Position numbers and translations under genes: made by a program
Assembly (NCBI GenBank): GCA_020053275.1
Contig: JAGVNL010000037.1
Location: forward strand, 1-33,159
Length of the DNA stretch: 33,159 nt
Reading direction: 5' to 3'
DNA from: a bacterium
GTDB lineage: Bacteria > Patescibacteriota > Patescibacteriia > UBA9934
The notes under the pieces: model-generated
Seen by the model: the letters and a program-made list of their open reading frames with translations, nothing else
Databases searched by the model: none
What the model was told of the DNA's origin: nothing
In this document: positions 13,127 to 20,945 of the stretch, one piece after another
How positions within the stretch are numbered: the stretch's first letter is position 1
Layout of the letters: each line of letters begins with the position of its first letter

Positions 13127-13181
13127 GCTCGCCACGTCGGTCGCGACCGACGTGGCTCGCTCTTACAAGGCTCAGGCTCGT
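13127..13181. repeat. REP-like palindromic repeat R1, copy b
   Basis: The same 26-base palindrome as copy a (13131-13156) and the same right flank ending in GGCTCAGGCTCGT. It lies in the divergent spacer between the transketolase and the 13226 gene. Confidence 0.85.
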
Positions 13182-13192
13182 AGTGAGTTTTG

Positions 13193-13201
13193 TGTTATAC
13201 T
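13193..13201 (+). promoter_or_regulatory. Extended -10 promoter for the 13226 gene
   Basis: TGT-TATACT (13193-13201), an extended -10 element 25 bases before ATG 13226, with a weak GAAGTG ribosome site in between. Confidence 0.5.
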
Positions 13202-13225
13202 GAAGAAAATTATTGAAGTGAAAAT

Positions 13226-13789
13226 ATGTCTCATTTGGTAAATAGCGAAGTGCCGTTGGTGGCGGCAGAGTATGTGTCACTAGTTTTGCCGGAAGTTGAT
13301 TTACAAAATGTTGAGTCAATTAAAGAGTTTAAGCAGAATGTTGTTTTGCAGGCGCAGGGTGATCCAGTTATTATTGAGGAAAGTTTATTTACGCTAGTTA
13401 AGGCGGCGTTAGCGTTTGGTGCGATTGCGGATGTAGCTACGCAAGTATTAGTGAGGACATCGGATGGTAAGACTGCAATGATTTTTGATCATGAGACACG
13501 AGAATTTTTGCCAGGTATTGAGATTGATATGACGGTATGGGAGGAGACATCAGCGAGTCGAGAGAGTCTGCAACCAGTTAGTGCTGTCGCGTTGCCGATG
13601 CCAGAGATTACTGTGGATTTGTGGGAGGAAGGTGCTTTGGTTGAAAAATTAAAACCGTGTATAACATTGCATCTTATTGGCGAGGTGCCGGTGTTAAGGC
13701 TACTGTCAGCTATTTATTTGGCCAGGCCGATGTGTCGAATGATGGATTATACAAATGCGGTAGGAGAAACGATAAGCCTTTTTGAGTAA
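13226..13789 (+). CDS. Unknown 187-residue protein
   Basis: No family recognised. The sequence alternates short beta strands and one hydrophobic helix (SLFTLVKAALAFGAIADVATQVLV), followed by 'RTSDGKTAMIFDHETREFLPGIEIDM', an acidic linker and a C-terminal strand/helix (KPCITLHLIGEVPVLRLLSAIYLA). There is no signal peptide. It sits five bases before the HrpA-like helicase gene and shares its promoter, so it may work with it. Codon use (many GTT, TTG and GAG codons) matches the helicase gene. Confidence 0.6.
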   Translation: MSHLVNSEVPLVAAEYVSLVLPEVDLQNVESIKEFKQNVVLQAQGDPVIIEESLFTLVKAALAFGAIADVATQVLVRTSDGKTAMIFDHETREFLPGIEIDMTVWEETSASRESLQPVSAVALPMPEITVDLWEEGALVEKLKPCITLHLIGEVPVLRLLSAIYLARPMCRMMDYTNAVGETISLFE

Positions 13790-13793
13790 TTTT

Positions 13794-16700
13794 ATGGCAA
13801 ATAAGTATCAACAACGATCGCAGGGTGGTGAGGGAGGAGGCTATGGCAGAAATGAACCAGTGCCAGATCCTAAACGGACAGCTCCGAAGGTTGATTTGCT
13901 AGCTTTGCCGATGGATAGCGCTCGAAAAGAAGTTGAAAACTGTTTAGCTAATCATGATAATGCCATTATTATGGCGGAAACTGGTTCTGGTAAAACAACC
14001 AGAACGCCAATTATTTTATTGGAGGCTAATCCTGATGCCAGGATAGCTGTTACGCAACCGCGGAGAGTAGCGGCGATTTCTGTGGCGGATTATGTGGCTG
14101 AATGTCAGGGTGAGAGAGTCGGAGGAAAGATTGGCTCGCAGGTGCGTTTTGATAACGAGACAAGTAAGGAGACACGCGTTATTTTCATGACTGATGGTAT
14201 TTTGTTAGCAAAATTAAAGGCGGATCCGTTGTTGTGAGATTTAGATATTGTCATGGTGGATGAAGCTCATGAGAGGTCGTTGAACATTGACTTTGTCATG
14301 GGTTTGTTGAAGCAGGCTCAAATAGAACGACGACAAGCTGGTTTAGCAAAGTTAAAAATTGTTATAACTTCTGCTACTATTGATAAGGAAAAATTTGCTA
14401 AGTATTTTGGTGAAGCGCCAGTTATTGAGGTACCAGGGCGAAAATTTCCGGTAGAAGTCAGGTATGAAAGAGAGGATGTTGATGATTATGCAAAAGCGGC
14501 TGCAGAAAGGGTAAAACAGATAGTTAATAGCGGTGAGCAGGGTGATGTTTTGATTTTCATGCCCGGTGAGCAGGAGATCAAAGTGACCATGAAAGCGATT
14601 GATGACATGAATCTTTCTGGGATTGAGGTGATGCCGCTTTATGGCGCCATGAAGCCAGAAGATCAAAAAAAGGTATTTTTAAAAAATCCTCGACGAAAGG
14701 TGATAGTGGCTACTAATATTGCAGAAACTTCAATTACCATTGATGGTGTAAGACATGTCATTGATTCAGGTTTGATTAAACAAAAACAATTTAATAAGAA
14801 TACTGGCATTGAGGCGTTGAAGACTATTCGTCATGCACAAGGCGGTTGTGATCAACGCAAAGGACGAGCTGGACGAACGGCGCCTGGGACTTGTTATCGT
14901 TTGTACACCGAAGAGGAGTTTAATGGATTAGCTAAAGATCAGACGCCAGAGATTACACGGTCTAATATTGATCATGTGGTTTTAGCGATGACAAAGATGG
15001 GAATAGCTGATATTCGCGATTTTGATTTTATTGATAGGCCAACGACTGGTGATTACGAGATGGCTTTTAAGTCGTTAAAATTGTTGGGGGCTTTGGATGA
15101 GGAAGAGAAGCTAACACCGATGGGTGAAAAAATGTCGGAATTGCCGTTGAGTCCGGAATTAGCACGAATGGTATTGGAAGCTCAGAAATATGGTTGCACG
15201 GAGAGCGTGACTACGATTGCTGCTATGTTCGGACAATCTGTCTTTATTGGTGGCAGGCCTGACGCACCAGATGCGTTAAAACGAGAAGCGGCACAGGCAG
15301 CGTTTAAGAAATCAGGATCGGACTTTTTAGCAATGCTTGAAGTGTGGAAGCAATTTGCTAAGAGTGGTTGCCGGGAACGCTGGCAGTGTGAAAAGTGGGC
15401 ACGAGAACGCTTTCTTAATGGTAAGGTGTTATTTGAGGTACAAGATATTAGGGCACAATTATTACGGGAGTTAAAACAGCAGGGAATAGCCGGAGTTGAT
15501 AATAATGCGACAGACGAAAATATTCAGAAATCAGTGGCGGCTGGTTTAATTCAGAACTTGATGGTTCCAGCCGGACGGTACGGATACAAGAAGGTGTCAG
15601 ATAATGGTCATGCTGTAGAAATCATGATTCACCCAGGTTCGGCTGCTTTTTCTAGAAGGTCTGAGATGATGATTGGAGCCGATGTTATGACGACGAGTAA
15701 AACTTTTGCCCGTAAGTGTCAGACTGTGAATCCAGAATGGCTCCCAGAAATTGCTCCGCAGCTGTTGAGTGAGTTACAGCGGACAAGCGTATATGATCCA
15801 CAGCTGGATAGGGTTGAGGTTAGTGTTGATTATGGATTTAAGGGGTCGTATAGACACCTAGTATCTCGAAAAGAGGTAGTAACGGATGAAAACATAATTA
15901 AAAATGAGTTTGCCAAGGCGCTGGCCGAGGGAAGAGTCGATTTGCCGTGTGTTAAGCATAATGCGGAGGTGTTAGAAGCGCTCAATAAGTTGCAAGCTAG
16001 GTCTGGTGGTTTGGTTGAGGTGCCGAAGTTGGCGGATTATTACAATGAACGGTTGGGTGGAGCCAAGAGTCGGGCAGAAGCGATTTATATTGATGAACAT
16101 CTCAGGCTAAAATTAGGTGATTATTGTGGCGAGGAGATGATGGATAAGTTGGAGCGCGAAATGCCTGATAAAGTGTCAGTTAAAGGGCGGGAGTTGGCGG
16201 TTGTTTATGGTTTTCAACAAGCACAACCTGATGCTTATTACGAAAGTGAGAGAATAGAAAAGTACACGGCCACGATTGATGTGCCGGCTGACATGCTGTT
16301 TACGCTGCAACTAGCGGATATTCCTGCGATTGGGCAGAATGGTCGACCGAGTATTATTTATAGTTGCAGCGATGGATATAATCCAATGAATAATGCTGAT
16401 CTTGAAGCATTAAAGGCGGATTTTGATAGAAGGCGCTTGAATAGTATATGGTCGATGGAGTTTAGGAAGCCAGAGTCTGTGAAAGTTGTGGTAGGACGGT
16501 TGGAAGGGTTGCCATCTTTGGAATCCTTGGGTAGCAAGCCAATTCCCTATGCTAAGGATTATAAGTCTGATGATGTGCTAGCGTATCCAGGGTTCGTTGT
16601 GGAGCAGCGGTATGATTACCAAATCAGTGATTATGTTTTTAGTTATAGGGTAGATTATTGGCAAACTAAGCCAGAAGCAGATGAGTCGAGCGTTATAGCT

Positions 16701-18329
16701 AAGCAAAACAGATTGGAAGAAATAGCTAAGGAGCAGAGAAAGGTTGAACGAGAGACACTGTTAGCGCCAGTTAAGGCTCGTTTTGAGTCAATGCGTGGTG
16801 TTATGAGTACATTCGGTAACGATCAGGCCTTGTATGGCTTGTCTAATGACGAGTTTAGTCGTTTATATAATGGCTGGTATGCGGTTGAGAGTAATTTGAG
16901 AGGGAATGATGCCGATCCAAAGGCAGCAATAGCGATGATGGATGATATAGAGCAAACAACGAAGGTTGGTAGAGCTGAGGCTGAGCGAAAGAGAGAGTTG
17001 TTAGGTGAGGTGAAGAGTGAGATGACGGCCATGTCGGCGAGGATGGGTAAGCTGACTGAGCGAACATATAAGTATTATGGTTTGAGAGATGAGCAATATC
17101 ACGCAATTCAAGAAAAATGGAACAAGGCTAATGCGGCAATTACTCCATTGCGGTATAGTTATGCTCAGCCTGATCCGGATCTGGCGAGACGACTAATGCG
17201 TGAGGTAGAGTCGATGGTGCCGACTGAATTGGGGGAGATGTCGCCTGAACAGGAACACCTGATGGATCTGTTGTTTGGGCCGAGTGATTATGTGCAGATG
17301 GTGCAGGTACGAGGTGGGAAGATTACTAGTGTTGGGGTACCATCTGAGCTGAATAATATGCGGGCAGTTGGGAAGACTATGGCTAAGCGAGGCGGGGGTG
17401 AGGATTATTTGGTGCAAGGTGGCAATTTGGTTAGTTTGTATACTGGAGGTAGTAGCGGCAGACAGTATAAGCTGACAGATGGTGATTGGATTTTTGAGGA
17501 TGGCGGTAATACGGCGATTAAGGTCGAAGCGGCACCAGATACACTGGGTGGTTATAAGGCTCTGCAGTTGGTTTATTCTGAACACTATCAAGGGAATCCG
17601 TATATTGATCCTAGAAAGAATGCGAATAGTGGTCGAGTAGCAACTGGTGCATCGAGTTATATGTCGGCAGGTGATAGCGGTGGGTTTGGCGGAAATAATC
17701 CTTTTGCTGGAGCCTTGAAGGCTGTGAAGGGTAAACCATTACCAGCAGAGCTTGAGAAGCCTCAATCGCCTCGTTTGGAGTTGCCAGAAAAGCTTGTTGA
17801 GGCTGCAGTACCAGTTCCAGATGTAAAATCAGCGGTTGTTGAGTTGCTACGCATACCTGTTGAAAAACAACCCATGACGGAATATACACGAGGTATATTA
17901 GAGATGGAATTACGAGGTGCTAAAATGATTCTTGATGATGTGCGAGCAGTTCCTGAACCGACGGATGTAAAGATGACGAATGCGGCCAAGATTTCTAAGG
18001 CTCGCCAGACTGCAGCAGAACGAAAAGCTGATTTAAATAAGTTAAGCCGAGAGTTGCAAGACATGGAGGATGGCGACAAGGCGGATGGTTTAGTGCGTGC
18101 CATGAGGCAGAGTGCTGAGAAGGTTGCTAAGGACATGGCATTTTTGCGGAATGAAGCGCAAACCTGGCCAAAGCAGTTTGAGATGTTGTTGGTTCGTCTG
18201 ACTGAAATTGCCGACACTTATGGAGAAACTATTACCGATGAACATCTGAAGAAGCTCATTCTATTAGCGAAACGCAAGGGAAGTGTTGATGATATTTCTG
18301 ATTCTGATCTGGAGGCGATATTTAGTTAG
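13794..18329 (+). pseudogene. hrpA: HrpA-like DEAH-box RNA helicase, interrupted by one TGA
   Basis: About 1,511 codons from ATG 13794 with a single in-frame TGA at 14235-14237 (codon 148). Before it are the P-loop 'AETGSGKTT' (residues 61-69), 'TQPRRVAAISVA' and 'DNETSKETRVIFMTDGILL'. After it come 'VDEAHERS' (DEAH at 156-159), 'TSATID', 'LIFMPGEQEI', 'ATNIAETSITIDGVRHVIDSG' and 'QRKGRAGRT'. HA2 and OB-fold regions follow, then a long C-terminal extension. The helicase core is complete apart from the TGA, which stands where HrpA relatives have Arg in 'LLRDLD'; CGA to TGA is one transition. It could be a nonsense mutation, a sequencing error or a readthrough site. HrpA proteins rescue stalled or collided ribosomes and remodel RNA. 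Residues beyond about 950 are mostly helical, Glu/Lys-rich and unknown to me. The TAG stop overlaps the NUDIX gene end. Confidence 0.85.
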
Positions 18330-18769
18330 GTTTCTTGGTCTTCCTCACTATACATTTCTTGGGCGGCGATGTGTTGTAGCGCGTGTTTGACGGAGGGGAC
18401 GAGGTTGGAGGGGAGGGCATCTGGTGAGAACCAGGTGAGAGCGCTGCATTTGTGAGGTTCGGCGTTGGTAATACTGCCAGTCCAGCTGGTGCAGCCAAAG
18501 AAAAAGTCTATGCGTTCGCCGTCATTGGCCTGATGACGGTGCATGACATGAATAAATGTTAGATCTTCAGGTTGAATGTTGACGCCAGCTTCTTCCTTGG
18601 CCTCGCGGCACATTGCTTCCTTAAGCGTTTGCCCGCCGTCATGATGACCGGCTGGCAAGCTCCAATAACCGTCCATGTAGCCGGTGTTTTGGCGCTGAAG
18701 CAGCAGGATTTGATTGTCTTTTTTGAGGACGAGGTAAACTGCGGGGATGAATTTGAAGTAGTCTTTCAT
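18326..18769 (-). CDS. NUDIX hydrolase
   Basis: About 147 residues from ATG 18769 (MKDYFKFIPAVYLVLKKDN). The Nudix box reads 'GHHDGGQTLKEAMCREAKEEAGV' over its core, with the REAKEEAGV catalytic metal-binding helix intact and Gln in place of the first Glu. 'GYWSLPAGH' precedes it, as in MutT/ADP-sugar-type members. It hydrolyses a nucleoside diphosphate linked to another group; the substrate is unknown. It converges with the helicase and overlaps its stop by four bases. An upstream in-frame ATG at 18793 would add eight residues with no family match. Confidence 0.88.
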   Translation of the reverse strand: MKDYFKFIPAVYLVLKKDNQILLLQRQNTGYMDGYWSLPAGHHDGGQTLKEAMCREAKEEAGVNIQPEDLTFIHVMHRHQANDGERIDFFFGCTSWTGSITNAEPHKCSALTWFSPDALPSNLVPSVKHALQHIAAQEMYSEEDQET

Positions 18770-18925
18770 ATTCTTCACATTTTTTACGAGCATTCAAGAA
18801 GCTACCAAAAAATTTGCGGCTTGAGATTGTGGAGAGAGAAGCGATTTTTAGAGCTGATTGTTTTGATGATTGATTTTGCGATGCGGATGATTACAGCATC
18901 TATGGTTAGGAGATAATCAGTGTGA

Positions 18926-19474
18926 TTATACCCCACCTGGGCGGAAACATTGGCGGCAACGGGCTTCGTAGGAGTCTGTGGCGCCGACGATGACGAGTTC
19001 TTGAGAGGTGCCGAGGCGTTGGGTTTGGGTGCCATTGCCGCCGCAGACCATACAGACGGCGTGCATTTTGCAGACATTTTCCGCAATGGCGAGGAGCTGG
19101 GGCATAGCGCCAAAGGGGAGGCCGCGGAAGTCGCTGTCTAGGCCAGCAATGATGACTTGGCGGCCGCGATCCGCGAGTTCCATAACAAAGGGGACAATTT
19201 CCTCGTCGTAGAATTGAGCCTCGTCAATGCCGATTACTTGGGCGTTGGGGTTCAGCTTGCTACGGAGTTCGGCGACTGTCATGGCACCGGTGGCTGGGAG
19301 TTTCATAGAAGAGTGACTTTCGCAGTGGCCGCCGGTGTAGCGGTCGTCTAGAGCGTGCTTGAAAAGTTGTACTGGCAAGCGGGCTAGTTCGCTGCGCCTG
19401 ATACGCCGCAGCAGTTCTTCGGTTTTACCTGAGAACATGCAACCTGAGATTACTTCAATGCCACCACGATACAT
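18926..19474 (-). CDS. tdk: Thymidine kinase (type II)
   Basis: 182 residues, normal for bacterial Tdk. It has the P-loop 'GCMFSGKTEELLRRIRR', the 'VIGIDEAQFYDEEIV' Walker B/DEAQF motif with the catalytic Glu, 'VIIAGLDSDFRGLPFG', and the lid with zinc-binding cysteines 'CMVCGG' and 'CRQCF'. 'SYEARCRQC' carries the substrate-binding loop. It phosphorylates thymidine in salvage, which fits an organism with limited nucleotide synthesis. ATG 19474 is the family start. It is upstream of the NUDIX gene on the same strand, about 155 bases away, a spacer with no other feature seen. Confidence 0.93.
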   Translation of the reverse strand: MYRGGIEVISGCMFSGKTEELLRRIRRSELARLPVQLFKHALDDRYTGGHCESHSSMKLPATGAMTVAELRSKLNPNAQVIGIDEAQFYDEEIVPFVMELADRGRQVIIAGLDSDFRGLPFGAMPQLLAIAENVCKMHAVCMVCGGNGTQTQRLGTSQELVIVGATDSYEARCRQCFRPGGV

Positions 19475-19524
19475 ATTTGTTTTGTTAAGGGTTCGCTCGC
19501 AACTGCTGTTTTCTCTGCTCTACA

Positions 19525-19610
19525 CAGAACGCGAGACTCGGGGAGTCACTTCTTTTCTCTCTCGGGTGTTTTGACGCTCGCCGATTGATTATTGGGGTGA
19601 ATCGACGGCC
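19525..19610. repeat. Intergenic mosaic repeat R2, copy b
   Basis: It shares the exact 25-base block with copy a (19531-19555) and the following imperfect hairpin (GCCGATT/AATCGACGGC). It lies next to R1 copy c, so the thymidine kinase to GT spacer is a composite of two repeats. Confidence 0.6.
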
Positions 19611-19676
19611 TTCAAAACACGCGTCCCTCGGTTGACAGAAGTGACATCCCGCTCGTCTTCGTTCTGCTTATGTGCC

Positions 19677-19740
19677 AGACACGACAGTCGCTCGCCACGT
19701 CGGTCGCGACCGACGTGGCTCGCTCCTACAGGGTTCAGGT
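19677..19740. repeat. REP-like palindromic repeat R1, copy c
   Basis: The 26-base palindrome is at 19694-19719. On minus it is preceded by CCCTGTAGGAGCGAGC, the clearest REP-like foot of the three copies. Confidence 0.85.
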
Positions 19741-19796
19741 CCCGTAAGATTTGTACACAGCTTAGCATACTTCTGCACACAATTTGTCCACAGGCA

Positions 19797-19805
19797 TGAT
19801 ATAAT
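19797..19805 (+). promoter_or_regulatory. Extended -10 promoter of the GT4/DUF4012 operon
   Basis: TGA-TATAAT (19797-19805) is a perfect extended -10. The ATG is at 19812, so the transcript would start at or within a base or two of it. This predicts a leaderless mRNA. Confidence 0.6.
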
Positions 19806-19811
19806 GTGTGC

Positions 19812-20945
19812 ATGAGGATTGGAATTGATGCAAGATTTTACGGAACACGATCAGGCGGTGGCGGAATTGGCCGCTATGTCGCTGAGTTAATTACGCATTT
19901 ACAGCGCGTGGATAAGCTCAATTCGTATGTAATTTTCTTGCGGAAGGCTAATTTTCATGAGTGCGTTATTACGAACCACAATTTTAGTAAGCGGCTAGTG
20001 GATGTGCAATGGTACACACTAGCAGAGCAGATTGTTATGCGTCGTGAGGTGGCTGCCGCTCGGGTTAGCCTGATGCATTATCCGCATTGGAATATTCCGG
20101 TGTTCTCGCGAGTGCCGTTTGTGGTGACAATTCATGACCTCATTTTACTTGAGGATGCGTCTTCGGCGCATGCCACTACGCGTAATCCCTTCATTCATGG
20201 GATTAAGCAGATTGGTCACAGGATTGCGCTCGAACGAGCAATTCACGGGAGTCGTCAGATAATTACGGTGTCGGAGTTTACGAAGCGGTCAATCCTGAAA
20301 CATTTTAAGGTTAAGCCGCAGAAGATAAGCGTTATTCATAATGGGGTAACGGTGGCGTTAGATGGTAGCAGAGTCAGCTTACGAGATTTGGGGGTATACG
20401 AACCGTATTTTCTTTATGTCGGCAACGCTTATCCTCATAAGAATTTACCGTTCATGTTGGCTGCTTTTGCCAAGCTGCAGAAGCTACACCCGTCATTGCA
20501 GCTGGTACTGGCCGGCAAACGCGATAGCTTTTCCAAGCAGTTGGAGGTGTATGGGAAAGAACTTGGAATACCTGGAAGTGCAATACGGTTTGTTGATTTA
20601 CCATCAGATACTGAGGTTGCAGCGTTATATAGTCATGCCACTTTGTTCATTTATCCGTCACGAATTGAAGGGTTTGGCATCCCACCAGTTGAAGCGTTGA
20701 GTTATGGAACACCAGTTGCAGCAACGCAGGCGGCTTCTATGCCTGAGATTCTGGGAGACGATGTGCGGTACTTTGAACCAGATGATGAGGCTGAATTGAT
20801 TAGGATAATGACGGCGGCGGTAGACGGTAGGGCAGTGACAGACTTAATGCGGCAGCGAGGTAAGCGACGGGCTGAGAGTTACAACTGGGACACCACGGCC
20901 AAGCAAACATTAGAAATATATGCGGCAGCCAAAAAACTTTATTAA
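19812..20945 (+). CDS. GT4-family glycosyltransferase
   Basis: About 377 residues. The N-terminal GT-B domain begins 'MRIGIDARFYGTRSGGGGIGRYVAELI', with the glycine-rich acceptor loop. 'FVVTIHDLILLE' and 'QIITVSEFTKRSILKHF' are typical GT4 elements, and the donor domain has 'YFLYVGNAYPHKNLPFML' and 'LFIYPSRIEGFGIPPVEALSYGTPVAATQ' (the EGFGxPxxE motif that binds the NDP-sugar). It transfers a sugar from a nucleotide donor with retention, probably for cell-surface glycans. It overlaps the DUF4012 start by 26 bases and is probably translated without a leader. Confidence 0.9.
   Translation: MRIGIDARFYGTRSGGGGIGRYVAELITHLQRVDKLNSYVIFLRKANFHECVITNHNFSKRLVDVQWYTLAEQIVMRREVAAARVSLMHYPHWNIPVFSRVPFVVTIHDLILLEDASSAHATTRNPFIHGIKQIGHRIALERAIHGSRQIITVSEFTKRSILKHFKVKPQKISVIHNGVTVALDGSRVSLRDLGVYEPYFLYVGNAYPHKNLPFMLAAFAKLQKLHPSLQLVLAGKRDSFSKQLEVYGKELGIPGSAIRFVDLPSDTEVAALYSHATLFIYPSRIEGFGIPPVEALSYGTPVAATQAASMPEILGDDVRYFEPDDEAELIRIMTAAVDGRAVTDLMRQRGKRRAESYNWDTTAKQTLEIYAAAKKLY

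Noticed and set aside
4550-14237. Alternative genetic code (TAG or TGA read as an amino acid)
   Set aside because: TAA, TAG and TGA all end intact core genes at expected lengths (helicase and transketolase TAG, GT4 TGA), so the isolated internal stops are better explained by mutation.
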